This document shows, piece after piece, positions 18,500-27,714 of a stretch of 64,000 nucleotides of DNA. The stretch lies in contig NZ_FQVJ01000008.1 of NCBI RefSeq assembly GCF_900129125.1, positions 56,065 to 120,064 of the forward strand, written 5' to 3'. The notes beneath the pieces were generated by a model. It did no database searches. It had not been told where the DNA came from and saw nothing but the letters and a program-made list of their open reading frames with translations. A program made the position numbers and the translations under genes. The number at the start of each line of letters is the position of its first letter. The stretch's first letter is position 1. This DNA is from Acidocella aminolytica 101 = DSM 11237 (GTDB lineage: Bacteria > Pseudomonadota > Alphaproteobacteria > Acetobacterales > Acetobacteraceae).

Positions 18500-18571
18500 T
18501 CTGTGAAAGTTCTGTGCAAAACGCTAACTGGAAACAGCGTTGGAAACAAGGGTCTGTAAAGCGTCTGTGAA
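18500..18571. other. Candidate integrase attachment/arm-site array
   Basis: Four same-direction copies of TCTGT(G)(A/C)AA occur at 18500-18508, 18511-18520, 18553-18560 and 18564-18571. Between the pairs lie the inverted repeat AACGCT / AGCGTT (18520-18525 and 18536-18541) and two TGGAAAC copies (18529-18535, 18541-18547). This arm-core-arm plan, directly upstream of the integrase and next to rpsI, fits an att junction. The other junction is outside the window. Confidence 0.5.
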
Positions 18572-18577
18572 TGTGAA

Positions 18578-18609
18578 AACAGGGGCCTGATATTCATCAA
18601 GCCCCTGTT
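18578..18609 (-). terminator. rpsI terminator
   Basis: The 9-bp perfect stem AACAGGGGC / GCCCCTGTT, read on the minus strand, ends in GTTTTC. It lies 28 bases past the rpsI stop and marks the conserved chromosomal side of the island boundary. Confidence 0.75.
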
Positions 18610-18636
18610 CTAATTGAATAATTTGAAGCCTAAGAC

Positions 18637-19137
18637 TTAGCGCTTGGAGAACTGGAAGGAGCGGCGGGCCTTCGGCTTGCCGTACTTCTTACGCTCGACC
18701 ATACGCGGGTCACGGGTGAGGAACCCAGCGGCCTTCAGGATGGAGCGCAGTTCCGGCTCGTACAGCGACAGAGCGCGGGAAATGCCGTGGCGCACAGCGC
18801 CGGCTTGGCCGGAGAGGCCGCCACCGGTGACGGTGCAATACACGTCGAATTGGTTGTAGCGGTCAGCCACCAAGAAGGGCTGGGTGATCAGCATGCGCAG
18901 CACCGGACGGGCGAAATAGACCGGGGCCTTCTTGCCGTTCACGATGATCTCGCCCTTGCCGGGCTTCACCCACACGCGGGCGATGGCGTTCTTACGGCGG
19001 CCGGTGGCGTAGGAGCGGCCGAGCGAGTCGCGCTTGGGTTCACGCGTCTGGGGCTGAGCGTCCGGGGTGGCGGTGGTGGTTTCAGCGGCGGCCTGCAGGT
19101 CCTTCAGATCAGCGAAGGAATTGGTGGTGGTGGACAT
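18637..19137 (-). CDS. rpsI: 30S ribosomal protein S9
   Basis: This 166-residue protein is a component of the small ribosomal subunit and contacts tRNA in the P site through its C-terminal basic tail. The S9 core (about 38-166) includes the [14 protein letters not shown] start and [20 protein letters not shown], and the tail ends in RRSFQFSKR. Residues 1-36 are the acidic/polar extension common in alphaproteobacterial S9. It is the second gene of the rplM-rpsI operon, four bases after rplM. Confidence 0.98.
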   Translation of the reverse strand: MSTTTNSFADLKDLQAAAETTTATPDAQPQTREPKRDSLGRSYATGRRKNAIARVWVKPGKGEIIVNGKKAPVYFARPVLRMLITQPFLVADRYNQFDVYCTVTGGGLSGQAGAVRHGISRALSLYEPELRSILKAAGFLTRDPRMVERKKYGKPKARRSFQFSKR

Positions 19138-19141
19138 GGAA

Positions 19142-19606
19142 TCAGGCCCTCTTGTTCTTGGAGTTCAGCGCGCCGACGTCGAGTGTCTTGGGCTGCTGGG
19201 CAGCGTGCGGGTGCTCAGGGCCAACATAGACATACAGGTTCTTCATCTGCTGGCGCTGCAGCGGACCACGGGTGATCATACGTTCAACCGCCTTCTCGAC
19301 CACGCTCTCCGGGTTCTTGCCAGCCAGACGTTCCTTGATGGAACGGCCCTTGATGCCGCCAGCGAAGCCAGTGTGGTAGTAGAACACGGAATCTTCCGCC
19401 TTCTTGCCGGTCACTTTCACCTTGTCGGCGTTGATGATGATGATGTTGTCACCGCAATCAACGTGGGGGGTAAAGGTGGCCTTGTGCTTGCCGCGTAGGC
19501 GGCTAGCTACGATAGCCGCGAGGCGGCCCAGGATCAGCCCTTCGGCGTCAATCAGGACCCAGTCCTTCTTCACGTCCGCGGGTTTGATGGAAATCGTCGT
19601 TTTCAT
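19142..19606 (-). CDS. rplM: 50S ribosomal protein L13
   Basis: This 154-residue protein is an early assembly protein of the large subunit. The family signatures are [23 protein letters not shown] and [17 protein letters not shown], with the conserved GMLPK-equivalent region near residues 100-115. The start at 19606 is preferred over an upstream TTG frame because GGGTGAG lies at the right distance. First gene of the rplM-rpsI operon. Confidence 0.98.
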   Translation of the reverse strand: MKTTISIKPADVKKDWVLIDAEGLILGRLAAIVASRLRGKHKATFTPHVDCGDNIIIINADKVKVTGKKAEDSVFYYHTGFAGGIKGRSIKERLAGKNPESVVEKAVERMITRGPLQRQQMKNLYVYVGPEHPHAAQQPKTLDVGALNSKNKRA

Positions 19607-19754
19607 ATTCTCACCCAAAAACTAGTAGCGGGCTTATGAGCAAAAGCGCGGTTGGGGTCAAGAGGTTCGGGTTGTGGTAATTTAATACCACACATTCCGC
19701 GCGGGTGCGGATACCAAGAAAAATCGGGGTTTTTTCCACACCTCGGAGAAAAGG

Positions 19755-19784
19755 AAAGCCGCCTTTGGAGAAAAAGGCGGCTTT
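19755..19784 (-). terminator. Terminator downstream of the purH-linked gene
   Basis: The 12-bp perfect stem AAAGCCGCCTTT / AAAGGCGGCTTT lies three bases past the stop at 19788, with a T-rich run on the minus strand. Confidence 0.75.
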
Positions 19785-19787
19785 GGC

Positions 19788-20219
19788 TTAGTCGAGCCTC
19801 GGTTCCGTCCGGCGTGGACGGGGTGGGACGGCGGGGCGTTCACGCTGGGCGGAAGACTCGCGCCCCGTGACGCCGCGCGGCTGCGAGGTGGGGATTGGCG
19901 GGCGGGCAGGTGGTTCTTCCACCGGAGCCTGGGCCGCGCGGCTGCGTTTGAGCTGGCCGAAATGCGGCACATCGTCATACGGGTCCATGCTGCGGGCGGC
20001 GACGGGCAGGGCACCGGCGGCGCGCAATTGCATGACCCGTAATTCCTCATGCAGGTCTTCCAGTTCGCCTTCTATGGCTTCCAGCCTTGCCTTCACCCCA
20101 AAAACGCTGAACGGCACCACCAAAAAAGCGAGGAACCAGAGCAGCGCCGGCACGGCAAGTGCCAGAAACAGCCAGCCCGGCATCCAGTCCGGCAAGGTGA
20201 GAGGCAAGGACATTGGCAT
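19788..20219 (-). CDS. Hypothetical membrane protein downstream of purH
   Basis: This 143-residue protein has one or two N-terminal hydrophobic segments (about 12-40, WLFLALAVPALLWFLAFLVV). A heptad-like helix follows (about 44-66, ARLEAIEGELEDLHEELRVMQ), and the tail is rich in proline and arginine (about 95-143). The plan of anchor, coiled coil and disordered tail suggests a membrane-attached scaffold. I recognise no family. It lies 17 bases after purH and shares its terminator, so it is probably co-transcribed. Confidence 0.7.
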   Translation of the reverse strand: MPMSLPLTLPDWMPGWLFLALAVPALLWFLAFLVVPFSVFGVKARLEAIEGELEDLHEELRVMQLRAAGALPVAARSMDPYDDVPHFGQLKRSRAAQAPVEEPPARPPIPTSQPRGVTGRESSAQRERPAVPPRPRRTEPRLD

Positions 20220-20236
20220 AAGCTCCTTATAGCGGA

Positions 20237-21793
20237 TTAGTGCCGGAAATGCCGCATATTTGTGAAGACCATGGCGATTCCGGCCTTGTTGGCGGCCTCG
20301 ATCACCTCTTTATCACGGATTGAGCCGCCGGGCTGGATCACGCAGGAGGCCCCGGCCGCGATGGCGGCTTCAAGCCCATCAGCGAAGGGGAAGAACGCAT
20401 CGGACGCCACGGCGCAGCCGGTGAAGTCCAGCTTGGCCTCCTTACCGCGCCAGGCGGCGATGCGGGCGGAATCCACGCGGTTCATCTGCCCGGCGCCAAC
20501 GCCGATGGTGGCGCGGTTCTTGGTATAGACAATGGCGTTGGACTTCACATGCTTGGCCACACGGAAGGCGAACAGCATGTCCTCCAGCTCCGCTGCGGTG
20601 GGCGCGCGCTGGGTGACGATCTTGAGCGCCTCGGCGGTGACGCGCCCAGCATCGCGGTTTTGCACCAGGAAGCCGCCCGCGAGGGATTTGAAGGTCATGC
20701 CTTCCTGGGTCGGGCTGGGCACGCCGCCGGTGGTAAGCAGGCGGAGGTTCTTTTTGGCGGCGAGCACCTGCTTGGCGCCCTCAGTCGCGTCCGGCGCGAT
20801 GATCACCTCGGTGAAGATGGTGACGATCTTGGTGGCGGTTTCCTCATCCAGCGTGCGGTTGAGCGCCACAATGCCGCCGAAGGCGGAAACCGGGTCGCAG
20901 GCCAGCGCCAGATCCCAGGCGGCGGCGGTGCTGGTGCCGGTGGCAACACCGCAAGGGTTGGCGTGCTTGACGATCACTACAGCCGGTTCATCGAACTCGG
21001 CCACGCACTCAAAAGCGGCGTCGGTGTCGTTATAGTTGTTGTAGGAGAGCTCCTTGCCCTGATGCTGGGTGGCGGTGGCCACGCCAAAGCGCGCAGGGGA
21101 GGAGGTATAGAACGCGGCCGACTGGTGCGGGTTTTCGCCGTAGCGCAGCTCCTGCTTCTTGGCGCCGGAGAATGAGAAGCGGTCCGGGTAGCTCTCGCCA
21201 AGCTGGGCGGCGAACCAGCTGGAGATGGCGGAATCATAAGCTGCGGTGCGGGCATAAGCAGCGGCGGCCAGGCTGCGGCGGGTGGACAGGGTGGTGCCGC
21301 CATGGGCGTCGATTTCTTCCAGAACCCGCGCGTAGTGGGACGGCTCGGTCAGAACGGTGACGCCTTCATGGTTCTTCGCGGCGGAACGGATCATGGCCGG
21401 GCCGCCAATGTCGATATTCTCGATGCAGTCATCAAATTCAGCGTTGCGGGCCACGGTGGCCTCGAACGGGTAGAGATTGACCGCCACGAGGTCGATGGGC
21501 GCGATGCCGTGCTCGGCCATCTGGGCGATATGGCTGGGGTCGTGCCGCTTGCCGAGAATGCCGCCATGTACCTGCGGTACAAGGGTTTTTACACGACCGT
21601 CCAGAATTTCAGGGAAACCGGTATGTTCCGACACTTCGGTTACGGCGATTCCGGCCTCGCGCAGCATCTTGGCCGAGCCGCCGGTGGAGAGAATCTTGGT
21701 GCCCCTGGCGGCCAGCGCCTTCGCGAACTCAACGAGTCCGGATTTATCGGACACGGAAATCAGGGCGGTGCGGATGGGAACAATATCTGACAC
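20237..21793 (-). CDS. purH: Bifunctional AICAR transformylase/IMP cyclohydrolase
   Basis: This 518-residue enzyme carries out the last two steps of purine biosynthesis: AICAR plus 10-formyl-THF to FAICAR, then closure to IMP. The N-terminal MGS-like cyclohydrolase domain (about 5-150) starts [32 protein letters not shown]. The transformylase domain carries [22 protein letters not shown] and the C-terminal [14 protein letters not shown] and [10 protein letters not shown] motifs. It begins with GTG. Full length with no missing motif. Confidence 0.98.
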   Translation of the reverse strand: MSDIVPIRTALISVSDKSGLVEFAKALAARGTKILSTGGSAKMLREAGIAVTEVSEHTGFPEILDGRVKTLVPQVHGGILGKRHDPSHIAQMAEHGIAPIDLVAVNLYPFEATVARNAEFDDCIENIDIGGPAMIRSAAKNHEGVTVLTEPSHYARVLEEIDAHGGTTLSTRRSLAAAAYARTAAYDSAISSWFAAQLGESYPDRFSFSGAKKQELRYGENPHQSAAFYTSSPARFGVATATQHQGKELSYNNYNDTDAAFECVAEFDEPAVVIVKHANPCGVATGTSTAAAWDLALACDPVSAFGGIVALNRTLDEETATKIVTIFTEVIIAPDATEGAKQVLAAKKNLRLLTTGGVPSPTQEGMTFKSLAGGFLVQNRDAGRVTAEALKIVTQRAPTAAELEDMLFAFRVAKHVKSNAIVYTKNRATIGVGAGQMNRVDSARIAAWRGKEAKLDFTGCAVASDAFFPFADGLEAAIAAGASCVIQPGGSIRDKEVIEAANKAGIAMVFTNMRHFRH

Positions 21794-22078
21794 GAGGCGG
21801 CTCCGTTAAATACGACGTTGCTATGCCCAGGCGCGCGGCAGTTTCCCTCACGCTCCCCGATGGTGACCATCTGAGCGCCAGTTACGTGAAGGCGCGCGCG
21901 GTTTGGCATGGGCCATAAGCGGATGCAAGCTGAACAGCGGAAGGAAAAAAGCGGGCATGTCTGAATTTTAAAACACATTAACTGTGGCAAATTTATCGCA
22001 GTGTAAGCAAATATTGCGCTATACTGAAGTCACGGTCACGCTAAGATGCTGATTATCTGGGTTTAGGAGGTTGTTAAA

Positions 22079-22432
22079 ATGCGCAGGCTGACAGGAATGG
22101 CTGAGGCGCGGCAGAGCATCCTGATGTTTGGTATAGCCGGGCTGGCTTGCCTGGGCGGCTGCACGCCCCCCCAAGTCAGCGCCAAGACGGCTTACGAGCC
22201 GATTCAGCCAGCAGCTTTTACGGTGCATACACCGATCGACCGGATTGCCGCCAATGAACGGGGCAAGGCCGTGCTGGACCGTGACGTGCCGGGGGTGATG
22301 AACAACCCGCATTATGAACTGTTTTGCGCGATGAGCTTGTCGCAGCTTGCTTCGCTGTCTGGCGGGAAGCTGACGAAGGAGAAGCTGGACCAAGTGAATG
22401 AGGATCTGGCCGAGTTGTCGCCCTCTCAATAA
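22079..22432 (+). CDS. Small hypothetical lipoprotein
   Basis: This 117-residue protein has a signal sequence and lipobox (LACLGGC, Cys at about residue 28), so it is probably lipidated and membrane-anchored. The mature part is short and polar with no recognised domain. The start is backed by TAGGAGG upstream. It is a single gene converging on creA, with only three bases between the stops. Confidence 0.7.
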   Translation: MRRLTGMAEARQSILMFGIAGLACLGGCTPPQVSAKTAYEPIQPAAFTVHTPIDRIAANERGKAVLDRDVPGVMNNPHYELFCAMSLSQLASLSGGKLTKEKLDQVNEDLAELSPSQ

Positions 22433-22435
22433 GTT

Positions 22436-22936
22436 TCAACTGGCGGGGACGGGTTGCGCCGCCACGGCGGAGATGGCGTTGGCGGGGGAGCCCTTGAGCA
22501 CCTTGGTGCTGGTAAGAACATAAATCACCGTGTCGCGCTTGTTATCGACAATGCGGGTGAGGATGAAATGTTTGAAGAATAAAGAGGCTGAAATGGAGCC
22601 GATTTGTTCCTGGTGCGGCAGATCAGCGGGCAGAACCACCGGGCCGCGGGCGATGCAGTTGAGTGAAAATTCACTGGGGCTGGTGGCAAGCCCCGCGCTG
22701 CCCGCAATGCCGCCAGTATGGGCGGAGGCGGCGTAGCAGGAAATATTCGGGATTTTCGGGTCGTCGAAACGTTCCACCACCACTTTGTCATTCGGGCCGA
22801 GCAGGCGGAAATTTGTGCTGATCGCGCCGATTTCCTTTTTGTCCCCTTGATTAGGGGTCACCAGCCAGAAAAACAGGAAAGCAATGACGCCAAGCCCGGC
22901 CAGCGTGGCGAGGGCCATCCAGAGGAATTTTTTCAT
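22436..22936 (-). CDS. creA: CreA-family protein
   Basis: This 166-residue protein has an N-terminal membrane or signal segment (about 4-26). The conserved CreA body follows: EIGAISTNFRLLGPNDKVVVERFDDPKIP, then CYAASAHTGGIAGSAGLATSPSEFSLNC. CreA is a widespread periplasmic protein of unknown role, named from the E. coli creABCD locus. Two conserved cysteines may form a disulfide. It overlaps the upstream glycosyltransferase by four bases (ATGA), so it is the last gene of the leftward cluster. Confidence 0.88.
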   Translation of the reverse strand: MKKFLWMALATLAGLGVIAFLFFWLVTPNQGDKKEIGAISTNFRLLGPNDKVVVERFDDPKIPNISCYAASAHTGGIAGSAGLATSPSEFSLNCIARGPVVLPADLPHQEQIGSISASLFFKHFILTRIVDNKRDTVIYVLTSTKVLKGSPANAISAVAAQPVPAS

Positions 22937-24069
22937 GGCTGATCCTTTCGTAGCGTTTCGTAAATGTCCAGCGTGCTCTGGCAGACGATCGCGTCTGAGA
23001 AACTCTGTTCGATCCGTGCCCGGCCCGCGGCACCGAAGCGGGCGCGCAAGGCGGGGTCGTTGATTAATGTTTCCAACGCGTCCGCCAGGGCTTGCGGGGT
23101 GCGGGGCGGGACGAGAAAGCCGGTTTCATTATTCACCACGGCCTCGCGGCAGCCGGGAATGTCCGTGGCCACCACGGGCAGGCCGGCGGACATTGCCTCC
23201 AGAACCGCTTTCGGCAGGCCTTCGCGGTAGGTAGAGGGCAGGGTGAAGATGTGTGTTTGGCGCAGCAGCCCGGCTATGTCCTTCACCGGGCCGAGCCATT
23301 TGATGACCCCTTCGGCTTCCCAGTCTTTCAGTTCGGCTTCCGTGACAGGGTTATGGTTGGAAAGGTCCGGCGCGCCCGCGAGGCAGAACTCCGCCTGGCC
23401 CTTGAGACGCCGTGCCGCCGAGACGAAATCAGGGATGCCTTTTTCCTGGATCATGCGCGCCGCCAGCACAATCCGCACCGGGCCGTCCGGTGCGGGGGTG
23501 GGGGCGAAGCGGGTGACATCCACCCCCGCACCGCGAATGAGCCGGGTACGCGCCCGCTCAACCATGCCGCCTTCGACCATGGCATTGAGATCGTCCGGAT
23601 TCTCGAAGATGGCGATGCCGCGCCGGGGACTCATGGTCAGGCGCAGCCCGTATTTGACCAGTGGCTTCAGCAGCTTGGCCAACAGCTTGTCCGAGGAAAA
23701 GACAAAGCCGAGCCCCACCGGCGCGTTGACAACGGCGGGCACGCGCGCCAGCCGGGCAGCAATGCCACCGAAGATAATCGGCTTCAGCGCCACATGATGC
23801 ACCATGTCCGGCTGCAGGCGCTTGTAAAGTCGCGCCAGCCAGAAGGAGAAGGCAAGCTCGGCAAACGGGTTGAGGCGTTTACGGTCCAGATTGGCGGGGA
23901 TGAACTCGATGCCCGAGGCTTCGATCTCGCGCGCCGCCGCACTTTGGCGCGAGACCAGAATAACCCGCCATCCCGCCGCCCGCGCCGCCATCCCGCGTGC
24001 CCAGAAATGCGAGGCGAAGAACCAGTCCTCCATCAGCAGGAAGATGAGGGTGGGGCGCTTGTCTGACAT
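22933..24069 (-). CDS. GT4-family glycosyltransferase
   Basis: This 378-residue, two-Rossmann-domain enzyme transfers a sugar from a nucleotide donor. The second domain shows VLAARMIQEKGIPDFVSAA, and the donor-binding EGLPKAVLEAMSAGLPVVATDIPGCREAV carries the EX7E signature of GT-B family 4. The N-terminus resembles WbpX/GT4 polysaccharide enzymes. Together with galE and the heparinase-type protein it suggests surface or exopolysaccharide metabolism. The exact substrate is unknown. Confidence 0.88.
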   Translation of the reverse strand: MSDKRPTLIFLLMEDWFFASHFWARGMAARAAGWRVILVSRQSAAAREIEASGIEFIPANLDRKRLNPFAELAFSFWLARLYKRLQPDMVHHVALKPIIFGGIAARLARVPAVVNAPVGLGFVFSSDKLLAKLLKPLVKYGLRLTMSPRRGIAIFENPDDLNAMVEGGMVERARTRLIRGAGVDVTRFAPTPAPDGPVRIVLAARMIQEKGIPDFVSAARRLKGQAEFCLAGAPDLSNHNPVTEAELKDWEAEGVIKWLGPVKDIAGLLRQTHIFTLPSTYREGLPKAVLEAMSAGLPVVATDIPGCREAVVNNETGFLVPPRTPQALADALETLINDPALRARFGAAGRARIEQSFSDAIVCQSTLDIYETLRKDQP

Positions 24070-24116
24070 GCGGCGCGTTTAAGCCATGCGCCGGGTCAGG
24101 GAAAGACGAGGGTGGA

Positions 24117-25130
24117 TTAGACGTCGTTGATGCCTGCGCGCTTCGCCTGCCAGCGCCAGGCATCACGGCACATATCCTCGACATTGAGCGCCGCCTGCCA
24201 GCCGAAAAGCTGTGCGGCCAAAGCGGGGTTGGCGTAGTAGCTAGCGACATCACCTGGGCGGCGGGGGGTGATGTTGACGGGGATCTCGCGGCCCGTAGCG
24301 GTTTCAAAGGCTTTGACCAGCTCCAGCACCGTGGTGCCGTTGCCGGTGCCGAGATTGACGGTGACGGACACGTCGTTGGCGTGGATATGCTCTACCGCCA
24401 GGGCGTGGGCCTCGGCCAGATCCATGACGTGAATGTAGTCGCGTTCGCCGGTGCCGTCGCGGGTGGGATAGTCGTTGCCGAACACGTTGAGGTGCGGGCG
24501 CTCGCCGGTGGCCACCTGGGTGACGTAAGGCATGAGATTATTCGGCACGCCGCGCGGGGTTTCTCCAATGAGGGCGGAAGGGTGCGCGCCGACCGGGTTG
24601 AAATAGCGCAGATTGGCCGCCCCTTTCAGCTTGCCCGTGCGGGCGAGGTCGCGAATCAGGTCTTCCATCACCAGCTTGGTGCGGCCGTAAATATTTTCGA
24701 CGCGGGTGGGGGCGTCCTCCAAGATAGGTGTGGAATCCGGCTGGCCGTAAACTGTGGCGGAGGAGGAGAACACGATACGGTTCACCCCCGCCGCCTGCAT
24801 GGCTTGCAGCAGGCGGATCGTGCCGATGATGTTCATGTCGTAATAAAGCAGCGGGTCGACTTCTGATTCGCCCACGGCCTTCAGCGCCGCGAAATGGATC
24901 ACGGCCTCAACCGGGTGCGCCTTTAGGGCGGCGGTGACGGTTTCGGTGTCGCGGATATCAGCCTCGATCACCGTCATGTCCTGGCCGGTGAGCTGCTTCA
25001 GGCGGGCGGGCACGTCCCGCTCGGCATTGGCGAAATTGTCGAGAATCATGATCTCGTGGCCGCGTTGGGCCAGTACGGCAGCGGTGTGGGAGCCGATATA
25101 ACCGGCGCCGCCGGTTAGCAGAATACGCAT
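24117..25130 (-). CDS. galE: UDP-glucose 4-epimerase
   Basis: This 337-residue extended short-chain dehydrogenase interconverts UDP-glucose and UDP-galactose with bound NAD. The Rossmann motif is GGAGYIGS (7-14). The serine of FSSSATVYG and the YGRTK motif supply the catalytic Ser/Tyr/Lys. The start at 25130 is chosen because the glycine-rich motif then begins at the normal distance; the longer frame is unnecessary. The start lies five bases from the stop of the heparinase-type gene, indicating one operon. Confidence 0.95.
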   Translation of the reverse strand: MRILLTGGAGYIGSHTAAVLAQRGHEIMILDNFANAERDVPARLKQLTGQDMTVIEADIRDTETVTAALKAHPVEAVIHFAALKAVGESEVDPLLYYDMNIIGTIRLLQAMQAAGVNRIVFSSSATVYGQPDSTPILEDAPTRVENIYGRTKLVMEDLIRDLARTGKLKGAANLRYFNPVGAHPSALIGETPRGVPNNLMPYVTQVATGERPHLNVFGNDYPTRDGTGERDYIHVMDLAEAHALAVEHIHANDVSVTVNLGTGNGTTVLELVKAFETATGREIPVNITPRRPGDVASYYANPALAAQLFGWQAALNVEDMCRDAWRWQAKRAGINDV

Positions 25131-25134
25131 GGGA

Positions 25135-26742
25135 TCAGGCCTTTGTGATGGTCCATTTAATATGTTGCGGCCCGTCCTGATGGCCGGGCAGCACGATCTG
25201 TTCCGCCCGCCGCGGCTCGGACTGGCCAAAATAGACGCTGTCTTCCAGGCGGAGGGCAGCGCCTTCGGCTTTCAGCCGGAAGCCAAGGCCGGAGGGGGTG
25301 CGTAGCAGCACGGTTTCCTCATCCTGCGCCAGGCTGGCGATGACGTTGGGATGCAGATGAAAGCGGATGACGAAGGGCTGCGGGGTTTCTGATTCGATTA
25401 GGTCTTCGCCTTGCAGTTCCTCACCATTTTCAGACAGGCCCAGCCGGCGGTGATGGATGGCGCCAAAAAGCGGGCTCCAGCCATCGTGATTAGCCTCTAT
25501 CCAGCCAATGCCGCCCGCGTCCTGCCGGGTGACATTCACGTTTAGTGGGCGGCGGGCGAGGCCGGTTTCCTTGATTTCCGATGAGGAGGTGTCGGCGATG
25601 ACCAGGGTGGAGTGGGCGGCGGTGGCGCGCAGGGCGGCGGACCAGTCCCCCGCCAAAGCCGGGGCGGCGCCGCAATTCACGATCAGGCGGTCTTTGCCGA
25701 AGGAGAACTCAAACCCCAACGTGCCAGCATGGGCGAAACGGTCTAGCCCTGGCGCGGTGGGGGCCCCGGCATCCATGAACAAGGTGGATTTACCGGCCGC
25801 GATGCGGAACAGTCCGCAGGCTTTCAGGTGAGACAACGTGCCGCGCGCCCGCCCGGCTTGGGCCAGCACGAGGTCAACAAGGGTGGCCAACTCCTCCTTG
25901 GAGCCGTTGAATAGGGTGAGTCCGCCATCCCCATGACGCAGCGCCCGCATGGCGGAGGCGGCATGTTCGATGGTGGTGACCAGTTCCGTGGGCGGTGCCT
26001 TGCCGCCCGCCTGCATTAAAGCCCGGATTTCCGTGAGGTCTTGCAACGCCAGCAGATGCGCGGCGGGACTGCGCTCGATATGGCAGCCATCGGCATGGAA
26101 TTGCCGGGCCAACTCCGGCACCAGGAATTTTACCGTGCGCGGTAGGTGCTGCACATGCTCAGGCATGGCGATGGAGGCGGCGGTGAGCCCCTTGAGCGCG
26201 GTGAGGGCGCGGCCATCGAGAAACTCAGCAGGCAAGGCGGCGGAGAGCAGGCGGGCATCCTGCACCAGCTTGCCCATGAGCGCCTGACGGAATTCATCAT
26301 CCGCCGAGGCGGCGAAGAAATCATAATGGCCGAGCCAGGAGGCCAGCCGGGCGCCCGCGACATGTGACGCGTGGGTGATCGGCTCCGGCTTGGGGGTGTC
26401 CATGTAGTCCAGCACCAGGGTGCGGGCGCGGGAGCGCGCGGCGTCCGTGCCCAGGGCGCGTAGGTCGCGTAGCCAAGTGAAGCCGTGCAGATGCGCCCTC
26501 AGCAGCCGTGTGGCGCCGGGGGCGGCGGCGAAAATATCTTGATGCAGGGGCAGGACGGCGCCGCCAAATTCCAGTTCAGCCTTGACCAGCCGCGCGCCGC
26601 GGGCGGGGTCACCGGGCCAGGGGTCGCGCAGCGACAGGGCAGGCGCATCAGGCCCGGTGGTGGGGCGCAGGTTTTGCAGCCTGGTGAACCAGGCCCGGGC
26701 CTGACGCCTAAAGCCGTTAGGGGAGGGCGGGCCTTCGCTCAT
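25135..26742 (-). CDS. Heparinase II/III family protein
   Basis: This 535-residue protein combines an alpha/alpha-toroid N-terminal part (about 60-330) with a C-terminal beta-sandwich of the Hepar_II_III type (about 340-530). The family hallmark is the QFHADGCHIERSPAAHLLALQDL region around residues 215-240, with candidate catalytic His and Tyr-equivalent residues. Relatives in alphaproteobacterial rsmB-rpe-purH neighbourhoods are poorly characterised; a polysaccharide lyase activity is inferred, not shown. It overlaps rpe by four bases. No signal peptide is evident. Confidence 0.85.
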   Translation of the reverse strand: MSEGPPSPNGFRRQARAWFTRLQNLRPTTGPDAPALSLRDPWPGDPARGARLVKAELEFGGAVLPLHQDIFAAAPGATRLLRAHLHGFTWLRDLRALGTDAARSRARTLVLDYMDTPKPEPITHASHVAGARLASWLGHYDFFAASADDEFRQALMGKLVQDARLLSAALPAEFLDGRALTALKGLTAASIAMPEHVQHLPRTVKFLVPELARQFHADGCHIERSPAAHLLALQDLTEIRALMQAGGKAPPTELVTTIEHAASAMRALRHGDGGLTLFNGSKEELATLVDLVLAQAGRARGTLSHLKACGLFRIAAGKSTLFMDAGAPTAPGLDRFAHAGTLGFEFSFGKDRLIVNCGAAPALAGDWSAALRATAAHSTLVIADTSSSEIKETGLARRPLNVNVTRQDAGGIGWIEANHDGWSPLFGAIHHRRLGLSENGEELQGEDLIESETPQPFVIRFHLHPNVIASLAQDEETVLLRTPSGLGFRLKAEGAALRLEDSVYFGQSEPRRAEQIVLPGHQDGPQHIKWTITKA

Positions 26743-27446
26743 CCGCCAGGGCTGTGAAAGGTTTCAGGCGGCAGAGGCGGGGCGGCTTCGCGGATGGCGG
26801 TGATGGCCTCGGCGTAGTCCGGCGCGCCATAAACTGCCGTGCCAGCGATAAGGCAGGTGGCACCCGCGGCCAGAACGGCGGGGGCGGTTTTGGCGGTGAT
26901 GCCGCCATCAATCTGGAGAACGATATCCCTGCCCGACTCGTCGATGAGCGTTCGCAGCGCCGAGATTTTGGAAAGCTGGGAGGACAGGAAAGCCTGCCCG
27001 CCAAAGCCTGGATTGACGGTCATGACCATGATCAGGTCAGTCAGGTCCAGTACGTTTACCACGGCTTCAATGGGGGTGGCGGGGTTCAGCACCACCCCGG
27101 CTTTTTTACCGAGGGAGCGGATGAGTTGCAGCGTGCGGTGCAGATGCGGCCCGGCTTCCGGGTGGACGGAAATATGATCCGCCCCAGCCTCGGCAAAGGC
27201 GGTGACGTACGGGTCCGCCGGGGCGATCATTAAATGCACGTCCAGCGGCATTTTGGTGTGCGGGCGCAGCGCCTTCACCACCAGCGGGCCAAATGTGATG
27301 TTGGGGACGAAATGCCCGTCCATAACATCCAGATGCAGCCAGTCCGCTCCGGCCTGTTCAACGGCAATAACTTCCTCCTTCAGCCGGGCGAAATCCGCGG
27401 CGAGGAGGGATGGGGCGATGAGCGGTCGAGTCGGGGAGGTGATCAT
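26739..27446 (-). CDS. rpe: Ribulose-phosphate 3-epimerase
   Basis: This 235-residue TIM-barrel enzyme interconverts ribulose-5-phosphate and xylulose-5-phosphate. The metal-ligand motifs are LHLDVMDGHFVPNITFG (about 36-52), the DVHLMI strand and VMTVNPGFGGQ, with IDGGI near the C-terminus. It is now the first intact gene of the leftward cluster because decayed insertion sequences separate it from rsmB, its usual upstream neighbour in related bacteria. Confidence 0.97.
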   Translation of the reverse strand: MITSPTRPLIAPSLLAADFARLKEEVIAVEQAGADWLHLDVMDGHFVPNITFGPLVVKALRPHTKMPLDVHLMIAPADPYVTAFAEAGADHISVHPEAGPHLHRTLQLIRSLGKKAGVVLNPATPIEAVVNVLDLTDLIMVMTVNPGFGGQAFLSSQLSKISALRTLIDESGRDIVLQIDGGITAKTAPAVLAAGATCLIAGTAVYGAPDYAEAITAIREAAPPLPPETFHSPGG

Positions 27447-27714
27447 GGTAGTTATTTGTACCCGCCAGGGCGCGGCGGAGACAAGCGGGCTGGTTGATCG
27501 CGATACCAGAGCAGGGCATCTAACGGCGCCATGAGCAGTTAAGTCAGTGTGGAAGAGGAAAAGCCGGAAGTCTGTTTAGGGCTTATTTTTGCATTTCCAT
27601 TATAGCCGTATTTTATCTGTGGCGTTTAGTGGCGACTTATGTAACTTACGTCATTTATTTGCCGCCTTGGCGGGGCGTGTCGGCTAATGTCCTGATTCGG
27701 AAGTTGTCTGCATT

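Larger units (their letters stand above)
1..18541. mobile_element. Integrative mobilizable genomic island (left end outside window)
   Basis: A contiguous block of mobile-element genes lies left of rpsI: relaxase, TraD-like protein, coupling protein, ArdC, a type I restriction operon, hipBA and a tyrosine integrase at the right edge. The right boundary is placed in the repeat-rich gap between the integrase start and the rpsI terminator. The left boundary is not in the window. No VirB/Trb mating-pair genes are visible, so the element is at least mobilizable; whether it is self-transmissible depends on sequence to the left. Confidence 0.75.
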
